Origin: Thermanaeromonas sp.
GTDB lineage: Bacteria; Bacillota; DSM-521; Neomoorellales; Neomoorellaceae
Assembly (NCBI RefSeq): GCF_021890735.1
Contig: NZ_JAKKUR010000003.1
Location: forward strand, 1-64,000
Direction of reading: 5' to 3'
DNA: 64,000 bases
The translations under genes and the position numbers were made by a program. The notes below the pieces were generated by a model. It had not been told where the DNA came from, did not search any database, and was given only the letters and a program-made list of their open reading frames with translations. This document shows, piece after piece, positions 1 to 8,865 of the stretch (position 1 is the stretch's first letter; the number at the start of each line of letters is the position of its first letter).

Positions 1-1713
1 GGGGGACTGGCGGCCTGCGCGGCGGCCTGGAAGGCGGCTTCATTTGCTCCGGATAAGCGTGTGGCCCTTGTCGTACCCTACACGGCCAGGAGGTACGGGG
101 GGCTGGCTACAGTCGGGGGGCAGAATTTCTGGGACGTGCGTTACTGGGCCCGGGATGGGCTTTTGCCCCAGGGAGGGAGTTTTAGCCGCTGGTTTTCTCA
201 TACGGGGCCCTTTTACGGAACGGAAGAGCTGGCAGAACTTATAGCCGGAGACCTATCGAAGCTGCCCAATCTGGTAACCTTTTGGGGCCTCGATATTACG
301 GCCGTATATGCTGACGCTAAAGGGGAGCGGCTCAAAGCTTTAGCCCTGCGACCCCTGGAACGCGGTCCTGAAGGGTACTTACACTGGAAGGGTGAGGAAA
401 CGCTACTTAAGGCCGAACAGTTTATCGATGCTTCCGAGGACGGGCGCTTAAGTTTTTTAAGCGGAAGCATCGTCACCGTGGGCCGGGCGGACTGGCCGGC
501 CGCCTTTTTACCGGAAGCTGAAGTAAAAAGTTCTTGGGTTGCCTCTCAAGGGGAGAAAGAAGCGGCACCTCACTTACCACCAGAAAGGTTGGGATTTGCC
601 CAAAGGGTTTTGCAGCTTGCGGGTTACAAGGAGGTTCTTCCGGAGGTTGCTTCAGCGGAAGGCCGGGGGGTGGCCCGCCAGCAGGCGGCTACCCTGATGT
701 TTAAGGTAAAGGGCGTGCGTCCCGGGGTTTACAAAGATATGGTTTTTATTTTTAGCCCGCAGGGCGTTTGGGGTGCCTACGGCGGGGTACGCACCTACAC
801 CGAAAACCCCGTAGTCAACCGTTTCAACAAAACCTTCGGCCCCCGGGGCTTTGCCCTTAAGCCTTTAAATGCGGCCCAAGACGGCCGGAACAGTCCTGAA
901 TGGTGGGTCAACGCTTTGTTGATTTTTAACGTGGATGGCAGGGCCCATTTCCGGGACCGTGGAAGCAAACGTTATCCCTCGGACAAACTTCCCGGCAGCC
1001 TGGAAACTGATGAAGCCTGGGTCGCGGCAAGGCAGCTTATCCTTGAGCCCGAGTTTATAAACGCCTTAAGGCAGTTCCCCGGGTTTGAGGGAGCAGAGCT
1101 GGTAAAGGATCCTTCTGGGCAGCCGGTTACGGGTGATATACTTTACCTGCGGGAGACCGTACACCACTTATGCTCCGGATGGGAGGCAGACGGCAGGTCC
1201 GGGGAGGGAGATTATGCCGTTACTGCTGTAGAGGCTTATCTGGCCGGCCGGGGGCCGGGGGATGGAGCAGATGCTGGTAATTATGTAAACCGCATAGGGC
1301 TAGGGTTTTATTGGCTGGATATAAACGCATATCGTTTTGAAGATTTACAAGGGCAAGGCGGTATTTTCCGCTGGCCTGTGACTTCTTACCTCCGCCCCGA
1401 TTTCGGGCAGAGCACGCCGGGCCTGAGGGCAAGACCGGAAAACCCGGTGTACCTGCCTTTTGAGGCCATATTGAGCCCCCGTTTTACTAATCTTTTAGTA
1501 CCCGGGGTAGCGGCGAGTATCTCGTCTCTTGCCTGGGCTGAGCTTAGGGTTCTGCCTAATCAGGCTGTATTGGGAGATGCGGCCGGGGTGGCCGGCGCTT
1601 ACGCGCTAAAGCAAGGCCGGGATCCCGGGACTTGGGGGCAGGAAGAGATAGCCTATGTAAGAAGAATCTTGGTAGAAAAGTTCGGGGCGAGGGTGGATAA
1701 AGAAGGTCTTTAG
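1..1713 (+). CDS. FAD-dependent oxidoreductase, 5' truncated by window edge
   Basis: The frame is open from base 1, so the gene starts outside the window. The first visible residues (GGLAACAAAWKAA, then KRVALVVPYTARRYGGLATVGGQNF) fit the helix after a GxGxxG Rossmann turn and the second strand of an FAD-binding fold. The C-terminal part (YLPFEAILSP, NLLVPGVAAS, AGVAGAYALKQG) resembles the closing FAD-contact region of the PF12831-like FAD-dependent oxidoreductase family, which runs YLPFRALLP...NLLVAGR...AAGTAA. The substrate cannot be told. An internal ATG/GTG start would cut off the FAD fold, so I extend the call to the window edge. Confidence 0.65.
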   Translation, partial: GGLAACAAAWKAASFAPDKRVALVVPYTARRYGGLATVGGQNFWDVRYWARDGLLPQGGSFSRWFSHTGPFYGTEELAELIAGDLSKLPNLVTFWGLDITAVYADAKGERLKALALRPLERGPEGYLHWKGEETLLKAEQFIDASEDGRLSFLSGSIVTVGRADWPAAFLPEAEVKSSWVASQGEKEAAPHLPPERLGFAQRVLQLAGYKEVLPEVASAEGRGVARQQAATLMFKVKGVRPGVYKDMVFIFSPQGVWGAYGGVRTYTENPVVNRFNKTFGPRGFALKPLNAAQDGRNSPEWWVNALLIFNVDGRAHFRDRGSKRYPSDKLPGSLETDEAWVAARQLILEPEFINALRQFPGFEGAELVKDPSGQPVTGDILYLRETVHHLCSGWEADGRSGEGDYAVTAVEAYLAGRGPGDGADAGNYVNRIGLGFYWLDINAYRFEDLQGQGGIFRWPVTSYLRPDFGQSTPGLRARPENPVYLPFEAILSPRFTNLLVPGVAASISSLAWAELRVLPNQAVLGDAAGVAGAYALKQGRDPGTWGQEEIAYVRRILVEKFGARVDKEGL

Positions 1714-1877
1714 ATCCGGGGAGCATAGGGTTTTTGCCGGGCAGTTTCTGTTTGTGCTGTTTTGCTTGTTAGCAGTTTTACTTTAGGGCTTTTTACTCGG
1801 AAGTTTTTAGCGGGAAAAGTTTTTATCCGGGAATTTATCCAGGAGTTATTAATAAAAAAGGCAGGTGGATTTATCTT

Positions 1878-3221
1878 ATGGCTAAGATAAAACCCTTCCG
1901 GGGATACCGGTATTCCCTTAAGGTCGGCCCCCTGGACCGCCTTGTAACCCCTCCTTATGATGTTATCGATCCGGTAAGCCAAGAAGAATATTACCGGAAG
2001 CATCCTTATAACGTTATCCGCCTAGAATACGGGAAAATTTATCCCGGGGATACAGAAGAAAACAACCGGTATACCCGGGCTGCTGCCTGCTTTAAGGCTT
2101 GGCGGGAAGACAAGGTGCTGGTGCCCGAAAATAAGCCTGCTTTCTACTTTTATGAGCAGGAATTTAGCGTCCAGGGCCGTAGAGTTAAGCGTTGCGGGCT
2201 CATATGCCGGGTCGGGCTGGAACCTTATGAAAAAGGCATAGTGCTGCCCCATGAAGAGACACTGCCCCGACATAAGGAAGACCGCCTGGCCTTGCTCAGG
2301 GCCTGCCAGGCCAATTTTAGCCCCATTTTCGGGCTTTATATAGATAAAGAAAGGCAAGTGGAGGAAGTTTTGCGCAGAGCCCTAACTTGTGGCGGGCAGG
2401 CCGGCCTTAGAGAGCCGGACGTAGAATTTGAAGACGAAGATGGCCAGGTTCACCGCTTGTGGGTGATCACACGCCCTGAGGTTTTAAAGCAAGTGGAGGA
2501 GCTTTTCGTTCCCCAACGTATTTTTATTGCCGATGGCCACCACCGGTATGAGACGGCTTTAGCCTATCAAAAGGAGAGGAGGGAACAGGAAGGTTTCCCT
2601 GCCGGTGAAAGGCCTTATGATTATGTGATGATGACCCTGGTCAACCTTTATGACCCCGGGCTGGTTGTCCTGCCCACCCATCGCCTGATCCGTAACCTAA
2701 AAGACCTTAAGGAAGACTTTTTGTTCGAGGGTCTCAAAGAGCATTTTAACCTGGAGCCCTTCCCCTTAGCTTCTGATTACAGCAATTTTGAGGAGTTCCT
2801 AAGTAAAATGAGGGAGAAGGGGGCCCGCGGCCATACTTTCGGCCTTTATTGCGGTAAGGGGCGCCTTTATTTCGTCACCCTGCGTGAGGAAGGAGCGCTT
2901 TTGTTTTTTATGCCCGAGGGGCATTCCCCGGCGTGGAAGGGGCTGGATGTATCGGTTCTCCACTGCCTTATTCTAGAAAGGATTCTGGGCATAGGGGGAG
3001 CGGAAAGAGCCGAGGAAAAATATCTAACTTATACCCGGGAGGAGGAAGGGGCTTTGCGGGCCGTGGATGGCGGAGAGTACCAGTTGGCCTTCTTTTTAAA
3101 TCCCACCCGGGTGGAGCAAGTCAAACTTGTGGCCGAAGCAGGTGAAAAGATGCCCCAAAAATCCACTTATTTTTATCCCAAGCTCATTACCGGGTTGGTG
3201 ATCAACAGCTTGGAGGAATAA
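1878..3221 (+). CDS. DUF1015 family protein
   Basis: A 447-residue soluble protein with the DUF1015 (COG4198) opening KPFRGYRY...RLVTPPYDVIDPVSQEEY and the internal IADGHHRYETALAY motif. The family is widespread in anaerobes and has no firmly established activity; a kinase or nucleotide-related role has been suggested from distant similarity to ParB-like folds. The ATG start is preceded by a GGCAGGTGG ribosome binding site. It stands alone between an FAD oxidoreductase and a secreted protease. Its last bases, including the stop codon, are repeated about 40 bases downstream. Confidence 0.8.
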   Translation: MAKIKPFRGYRYSLKVGPLDRLVTPPYDVIDPVSQEEYYRKHPYNVIRLEYGKIYPGDTEENNRYTRAAACFKAWREDKVLVPENKPAFYFYEQEFSVQGRRVKRCGLICRVGLEPYEKGIVLPHEETLPRHKEDRLALLRACQANFSPIFGLYIDKERQVEEVLRRALTCGGQAGLREPDVEFEDEDGQVHRLWVITRPEVLKQVEELFVPQRIFIADGHHRYETALAYQKERREQEGFPAGERPYDYVMMTLVNLYDPGLVVLPTHRLIRNLKDLKEDFLFEGLKEHFNLEPFPLASDYSNFEEFLSKMREKGARGHTFGLYCGKGRLYFVTLREEGALLFFMPEGHSPAWKGLDVSVLHCLILERILGIGGAERAEEKYLTYTREEEGALRAVDGGEYQLAFFLNPTRVEQVKLVAEAGEKMPQKSTYFYPKLITGLVINSLEE

Positions 3222-3268
3222 AAGCTTCGTCGGCTTTATGCTGACCCGAACGGAGGAATAAAAGAAGG

Positions 3269-3333
3269 GGAAAGCCTCCTTTTGTGGAATATTCTTTAGG
3301 GAAGGTGTATCCCGACAAAAAAGGAGGCTTTCC
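3269..3333 (+). promoter_or_regulatory. Long inverted repeat sequestering the ctpA ribosome binding site
   Basis: The left arm at 3269-3285 (GGAAAGCCTCCTTTTGT) is complementary to the right arm at 3315-3333, apart from two extra A residues. The right arm contains the AAGGAGG Shine-Dalgarno of the protease gene that starts at 3339. No T-run follows, so this is not a standard terminator. If the mRNA folds, the ribosome binding site is hidden in a stem of about 17 bp. Confidence 0.6.
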
Positions 3334-3338
3334 ATTTT

Positions 3339-4502
3339 ATGGGTGGTGCCGGCCGGATAAACAGGAGGAGGTTGTTCGTTAGCCTCACCCTTAGGGTTTT
3401 TCTAATACTTTTATTTTTGTCCCCCCTTTTAGGGGTCCCCTCGCCGGCCCTCGCACAGGAAGGAGATACTTTCTGGCCCCTTCTTTTTGAGGTTCGCAAG
3501 CTGGTAGAAGAAAACTATGCAGGGGAGCTGGACGTCTATACATTGGAAGAAGGGGCTATCCGGGGGATGCTGGAAAGCTTGGGCGACCCTTACAGCGAAT
3601 ATCTCAGCCCCCGTGATATAAAAGCTTACCGGAAAGCTTTGGAGCAGGAATATACAGGAGTGGGCCTGGTACTTAAAGAGGAGGGCGGAAGCTTTACCAT
3701 TATAGGCGTCATCCCTTCCTCTTCGGCGGCCAGGCAGGGTTTAAGGCCGGGAGGGGTGCTGCTTAAAATTGACGGTCAACCTGTAAAAGGGCTCACTATA
3801 GAGGAGGTACAGCAGCTTCTGCAGGGGGAAGCGGGTAGCGAGGTGAATTTAGAGATAGCCTGGCCTTGGGAAGGGGTGCCCAGAACCTTTGTTTTAAAGC
3901 GCGAGCTTTTACACCAGCAGACAGTCCGGGCGCAAATTTTAGACGGCCGGCTGGGATACTTAAGCTTAGCCTCCTTTCCCAGTTGGGCACCATTAGAGGT
4001 CGACCGGGTTTTGTCTGATTTTAAATCTGCAGGAATTGAGGGGGTAATACTGGATCTCCGGGGCAATTCCGGCGGGTACCTGCAGTCTGCCCTGGAGGTG
4101 GCTTCTCTTTTCTTACCTCCCGGAGTTCCGGTGGCCCAGGTGGTGGACAAGGCTGGGCGGGTGGAAATACTGCGTTCGGCCGGCCCGGGCCTGGATTTAC
4201 CCGTGGTAGTGTTGGTGGATGAAGGTACGGCTAGTGCAGCGGAGCTTTTGGCCGGTGCCCTCCAGGATGTAGGCATAGCATATGTTGTGGGCACACGTAC
4301 TTATGGCAAGGGCAGCATCCAGAGCATTATACCTTTAAGCAACGGCGGGGCTTTAAAGCTTACTACCGGTTTTTATCTTACTCCCGCGGGCCGGGAGATC
4401 GAGGCCTGGGGGCTTAAGCCCGATAAGGAGATAGAGGGCCGTGAGGAGCAATTGAGATATGCCCGCAAGTTGTTGCTCAAGCAGGAAAGACCGGCCGCGT
4501 AA
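3339..4502 (+). CDS. ctpA: S41 family carboxyl-terminal processing protease
   Basis: A 387-residue secreted or membrane-anchored serine protease. A hydrophobic segment at about residues 13-40 ends in ALAQ, like a signal peptide. A PDZ domain covers about 100-185. The S41 core has the nucleophile Ser299 in DEGTASAAE and the general base Lys324 in YGKGSIQ. In spore formers such proteases process envelope or sporulation signalling proteins; the substrate here is unknown. The start is the ATG 11 bases after AAGGAGG. Translation may be controlled by the inverted repeat just upstream. Confidence 0.85.
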   Translation: MGGAGRINRRRLFVSLTLRVFLILLFLSPLLGVPSPALAQEGDTFWPLLFEVRKLVEENYAGELDVYTLEEGAIRGMLESLGDPYSEYLSPRDIKAYRKALEQEYTGVGLVLKEEGGSFTIIGVIPSSSAARQGLRPGGVLLKIDGQPVKGLTIEEVQQLLQGEAGSEVNLEIAWPWEGVPRTFVLKRELLHQQTVRAQILDGRLGYLSLASFPSWAPLEVDRVLSDFKSAGIEGVILDLRGNSGGYLQSALEVASLFLPPGVPVAQVVDKAGRVEILRSAGPGLDLPVVVLVDEGTASAAELLAGALQDVGIAYVVGTRTYGKGSIQSIIPLSNGGALKLTTGFYLTPAGREIEAWGLKPDKEIEGREEQLRYARKLLLKQERPAA

Positions 4503-4643
4503 GGAGGAGGTAGGAGAGGCTCAAGAACGTGGAGGGGCTTAAGAACGTCTGGCCTTCCTGTTTTATGGGGGCGGAGATGAGAAAAGGAATATGTGACCCA
4601 AGGTACAAATTAGCGGTAAAAGACTTAAGGTTGCGTAAAATTA

Positions 4644-4672
4644 TTGCAGTTTCCGTGCAGCTTGTGTTAAAT
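4644..4672 (+). promoter_or_regulatory. Candidate sigma-A promoter of the formate dehydrogenase operon
   Basis: TTGCAG (4644-4649) and TTAAAT (4667-4672) are separated by 17 bases and lie 40 bases upstream of the fdhA start. The match is moderate. The rest of the 209-base gap holds a short direct repeat (GGCTCAAGAACGT / GGCTTAAGAACGT at 4518 and 4536). I do not see a recognisable molybdenum-cofactor riboswitch. Confidence 0.4.
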
Positions 4673-4711
4673 TGATGTAAGGATTTACTTCACCTGGAGG
4701 TGGGAGTTGAG

Positions 4712-7417
4712 GTGGCTGAGGTAACGCTAACCATAGACGGGCAGCGGGTTACTGTGCCGGAGGGCATAACAGTTTTGGAAGCGGCAAGAAGAGCGGGGAT
4801 TTTCATTCCCACCCTCTGCCAGGATGACCGGCTTTCCCCCTGGGGAGGTTGCCGGCTCTGCGTGGTGGAGATAAAAGGGATGCGCGGGCTTCCTGCTTCC
4901 TGCGTGACCGCGGTAGCCGAGGGTATGGTGGTGGAGACGGCCTCTCCCGCGGTGATCGAGGCCAGAAAAGAGATCCTTTCCCTTCTCCTCGCCAACCATC
5001 CCCAAGACTGCCTGACCTGCAGCAAAAGCGGCGACTGCAGGCTCCAGGATTACGCTTACCTGTACGGGGTGCGGGGCGACGAATACCAAGGAGAGCGCCA
5101 TAATTATCCCCTGGAGGAAGACAATCCCTTCTTTATCCGAGATATGAATAAGTGCATCCTTTGCGGCAAATGCGTGCGGGCCTGTGCGGAGGTGCAAGGC
5201 AGGAGCGCCATAGATTTTGCTTACAGGGGATTTAATACCCGCGTGACCCCACCCCTGGATGTTACCTTAAGGGAAGCGGGAGATTGCGTGTTTTGCGGGA
5301 ATTGCGTGCAGGTTTGTCCGGTGGGAGCCCTTACGGAAAAGCAGCGGCTGTGGCAGGGCCGCGAGTGGGAGTTTAAGAAGGTGCGCAGCATATGTTCCTA
5401 CTGCGGTGTGGGTTGCAACATAACCCTTTACGTTAAGGACGGCCGGGTGGTCAAGGTTACAGGATATGAAAACCCCGAAGTGAACAACGGCTGGCTGTGC
5501 GTGAAAGGGCGCTTCGGTTTTGATTACATCCATAGCTCCGAACGGCTTACCCGCCCCCTCATTCGCACAGGTGAAAGGGGTTCCGGCCAGTTCCGGGAGG
5601 CGAGCTGGGAGGAAGCCTTGGACCTGGTGGCTGAAAAGCTTAGGGAGATAAAAGAGAAGCATGGCCCGGAATCCTTAGGAGTATTATGCTCGGCTAAATG
5701 CACTAATGAAGAAAATTATCTTTTGCAGAAGTTAGCCAGGGGGGTCCTGGGCACCAATAACGTGGACCATTGCGCCCGCCTCTGACACTCCTCCACGGTT
5801 GCCGGTCTGGCAGCCGCGTTCGGCAGCGGAGCGATGACCAATTCTATAGCGGATATAGCTCAGGCTGATTGTATCTTCGTTATAGGCAGTAATACCACCG
5901 AAAACCACCCTGTAATCGGACTCAAAGTAAAAGAGGCCGTCAGGCGGGGGGCCAAACTCATTGTGGCAGATCCCCGCCATATAGAGCTGGTGGACTGGGC
6001 TTACCTTTGGCTAAGGCAAAGGCCAGGGACGGATCTCGCCCTGCTCAACGGCCTGTTACACGTTATTGTGAAAGAGGGGCTCTATGACCAGAAGTTTATC
6101 GAGGAGCGGACAGAGGGCTTTGAGGAGGTCCGGGAGGCTGTAGAAGAGTATACTCCTGAGAAAGTGGCTGAACTTACCGGTGTGCCTGCCCGTGATATTG
6201 TGGAAGCGGCCAGGCTTTATGCCCGGGGACCGCGTTCTACCATACTTTATGCCATGGGCATCACCCAGCATATCACAGGTACGGCCAATGTCATGGCCCT
6301 GGCTAATCTGGCCATGGCCTGCGGGCATATAGGTAAGGAAGGTAGCGGGGTCAATCCTTTACGGGGGCAGAACAACGTCCAGGGAGCCTGCGATATGGGA
6401 GGGTTGCCCAACGTTTTACCCGGTTACCAGCCGGTTACAGATCCTGAGGTGCGCCGGAAATTTGCCTTGGCCTGGGGAGTGGAGGACCTGCCCGGCGAGC
6501 CCGGGCTTACCGTGGTGGAGATGATGCGGGCAGCCGAGGAAGGTCGGCTCAAAGGCATGTACATTTTAGGTGAAAATCCGCTTTTAACCGATCCCGACGT
6601 ATCCCATGTGGAGAAGGCTTTAAAGAATCTGGAGTTCCTTGTGGTTCAGGATATATTCTTGACAGAGACGGCCCGCCTGGCGGATGTGGTGCTGCCTGGG
6701 GCAGCCTTTGCTGAGAAGGAAGGCACTGTGACCAATACAGAGCGCCGGGTGCAGCTCATGCATAAGGCCATTGACCCGCCGGGAGAAGCCAGGGCCGATT
6801 GGGAGATCATAGGCGAGCTTTTAAAACGGTTGGGAAGCCAGGGTGAGTACTCATCGCCGGAGGATGTGATGCGGGAGATAACCCGGCTTACACCCAGCTA
6901 CGCTGGTATTACTTACAGCCGGTTAGAGGAAAAGGGTTTGCAGTGGCCGGTTCCTTCCCTGGATCACCCCGGAACTCCGGTGCTCCACAGGGAAAAGTTC
7001 ACCAGAGGAAAAGGCCGGTTCCACGTGGTCCACTTCCGGCCTCCGGCCGAAGAACCGGACGAGGAATATCCCTTCCTGTTTACCACGGGCCGCCTTCTTT
7101 ATCACTACCATGCGGTTATCTCGCGGAAGAGCAGGGGCTTAGAGGAGATATGCCCGGAGCCGGAAGCGGAGATAAATCCCGCAGACGCACTTTCTTTAGG
7201 CATAGAAGATGGCGAGACAGTGGAGCTTATCTCCCGCCGCGGACGGGTAAAAGTTAAGGCCCGGGTGACCGAACGGGTATCTAAAGGTACGATATTTATG
7301 AGCTTCCACTTCTGGGAAGCAGCGGCAAATCTTTTGACTATAGCTGCTCTAGATCCTGTTTCTAAAATACCAGAATATAAAGCTTGTGCTGTGAAGGTAA
7401 AGAAGCTATTAGCTTGA
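4712..7417 (+). CDS. fdhA: Formate dehydrogenase catalytic subunit, selenocysteine-containing
   Basis: A 901-residue molybdo/tungsto-bis-PGD enzyme for formate oxidation or CO2 reduction. An in-frame TGA at 5783-5785 is read as Sec358 in the context DHCARL-Sec-HSSTVAG, and the frame continues unbroken to 7417. N-terminal ligands follow in order: a [2Fe-2S] set (TLCQ, GGCRLC, ASC), the His-Cys cluster HPQDCLTC...GDC, two [4Fe-4S] sets ([22 protein letters not shown]) and the catalytic-domain cluster CSYCGVGC. The length and Sec position match the Moorella NADP-dependent enzyme as I recall it. I prefer the GTG at 4712 over that at 4700, because GGAGGTGG would overlap the earlier one. fdhD and NuoEF-like genes follow. 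Confidence 0.95.
5783..5816 (+). promoter_or_regulatory. Selenocysteine codon (TGA) with bacterial SECIS hairpin
   Basis: TGA at 5783-5785 is followed 11 bases later by a perfect 7-bp stem: GGUUGCC (5797-5803), loop GGUCU (5804-5808), GGCAGCC (5809-5815). C5796-G5816 can extend it. The GGUCU apical loop and its distance from the TGA match the SelB-binding SECIS of E. coli fdhF. This supports recoding rather than termination. Confidence 0.92.
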
Positions 7418-7466
7418 AGAAGGGGAAAGGGAGTTTAATGGAGGCTAAAAAGGAGCTTTTAGATAG

Positions 7467-8270
7467 ATGAAGGAGGCCCCCTTTAGCGGACTGGTGGTTA
7501 CCCTCTTTGAACGTGGAGAGGCGCGCAAGAGTGAGGACAATGTTATTGCGGAGTCACCTTTAGAAATTATAATTAACGGGCAGAGCTTAGTAACTCTCCT
7601 GTGTACTCCTACAGATATAGAGGATTTGGTAATAGGATTTCTGTATTCTGAAGGGATTATAGGAGATGTGGAAGATATAGAGGAGCTTAAGATAGCTGGG
7701 GGCCGGGCCGAGGTAAGGATAAAGGGCGAGTTAGAGGAGTACAATACCGGGGTGGCCTGGCTCACTTCCGGTTGCGGTCGCCACGTTACCTGGCGGGGAA
7801 GGCAGGGAAATTGCATCTATGAGATTAAAGTGAGTTTTCCCCTAAAAGTTTCTCCAGAAGCTCTTATCCAGCTTGTAACGGAATTACAGGTAGGAGGTAC
7901 TCTGTACCGTAAGACCAGGGGAGCCCACGGGGCAGCCCTGGCTTCCCCCCAGGGGATCTTAATATTGCGGGAAGATATAGGTCGGCATAATGCTGTAGAT
8001 AAGGTGATAGGTTGGGCCCTGCGGCAAGGGATAGAAAGTTATGATAAAATGCTTCTCACTACCGGGCGCATTTCCTCGGAAATACTTTATAAAGCAGCTA
8101 GACTTCAGCTTCCCCTCATAGCTTCCCTTTCAGTGCCGAGCGATTACGCTGTGTGGTTAGCTGAACTTTTAGGGATTACGCTAGTAGGATCTGCGCGCGG
8201 GAAGAGATTTAAAGTTTATAGCCATGCGTGGCGGGTATTTGAAAGGGATGTAAAAAAGGAGAAAAGATAA
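7467..8270 (+). CDS. fdhD: Formate dehydrogenase accessory sulfurtransferase
   Basis: A 267-residue FdhD family protein, which transfers sulfur from a cysteine desulfurase to the Mo/W cofactor of formate dehydrogenase. It has the family opening (NVIAESPLEIIINGQ), the short Cys motif TSGCGRHV where the E. coli protein has CxxC, and the GxHGAALASPQG...REDIGRHNAVDKVIGW cofactor-pocket signature. TTGRISSEILYKAARLQLP is also conserved. It lies 49 bases after fdhA and is probably cotranscribed. Only one Cys is seen in the mobile loop; single-Cys loops also occur in the family. Confidence 0.92.
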   Translation: MKEAPFSGLVVTLFERGEARKSEDNVIAESPLEIIINGQSLVTLLCTPTDIEDLVIGFLYSEGIIGDVEDIEELKIAGGRAEVRIKGELEEYNTGVAWLTSGCGRHVTWRGRQGNCIYEIKVSFPLKVSPEALIQLVTELQVGGTLYRKTRGAHGAALASPQGILILREDIGRHNAVDKVIGWALRQGIESYDKMLLTTGRISSEILYKAARLQLPLIASLSVPSDYAVWLAELLGITLVGSARGKRFKVYSHAWRVFERDVKKEKR

Positions 8271-8367
8271 GGAGCTAAGGGCCGGGCAGGCGGAAGCCTT
8301 TTATCTACCTTTAAAGTGCATGTATGGGTAAGCCCTTGGGGAGAAGAAAGTAGGAGGTGACAAAAGT

Positions 8368-8850
8368 TTGAGCAACTGTAATTGTCTTCAGGAAGAAGCC
8401 AAGAGGGAAGCTTTGGAGAAGGTTTTTGAGCGTTATGCAGGGCAGCGGGGGGCACTAATTCCTTTACTCCAGGAGGCCCAAGAAATTTACGGGTATCTTC
8501 CGGGAGAGGTCCTGCGGGAGATAGCTCGGCGTTTAAGAATTCCCTTTAGCCAGGTCTTTGGGGTGGCTACCTTTTATACTCAGTTTCACCTAAAGCCGCG
8601 GGGTCGTAACATTGTGCGTATATGCCAGGGAACGGCTTGTCATGTGCGGGGAGCGTCCCGAGTGTTTGAGGCGGTCTCCCAGAAGCTAGGGATAGGTAGA
8701 AACGAAACCACACCGGACCTGCGTTACACTTTGGAAACGGTGGCTTGCCTGGGTGCCTGTGGTCTTGCGCCAGCGATGATGGTAAATGATGATACCCACG
8801 GGCGGTTGACTCCCGAGCGGGCGGCCAGCGTTTTGGAGCAGTATAAGTAA
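8368..8850 (+). CDS. NuoE/HydC-like [2Fe-2S] subunit of NAD(P)-linked formate dehydrogenase
   Basis: A 160-residue thioredoxin-like ferredoxin. It opens with the NuoE helical bundle (YLPGEVLREIARRLRIPFSQVFGVATFYTQF) and carries the four [2Fe-2S] Cys in CQGTACHVRG and CLGACGLAP. The TTG start sits after AGGAGGTGAC. It precedes a NuoF-like gene by 15 bases, the arrangement seen in NAD(P)-dependent formate dehydrogenases and electron-bifurcating HydABC complexes. It most likely relays electrons between FdhA and the flavin subunit. Confidence 0.88.
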   Translation: MSNCNCLQEEAKREALEKVFERYAGQRGALIPLLQEAQEIYGYLPGEVLREIARRLRIPFSQVFGVATFYTQFHLKPRGRNIVRICQGTACHVRGASRVFEAVSQKLGIGRNETTPDLRYTLETVACLGACGLAPAMMVNDDTHGRLTPERAASVLEQYK

Positions 8851-8865
8851 AGGAGGGGCAAAGCC

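Noticed and set aside
61..1713. GTG at 61 as the start of the first gene
   Set aside because: The frame is open to base 1 and upstream residues fit the FAD fold, so the gene is truncated by the window.
4700..4702. GTG at 4700 as the fdhA start
   Set aside because: It overlaps the GGAGG ribosome binding site; the GTG at 4712 has proper spacing and gives the family N-terminus.
4727..5197. Long - strand open frames opposite fdhA, ctpA, porA and other genes
   Set aside because: They mirror GC-rich coding sequence, lack ribosome binding sites and show no family motifs.
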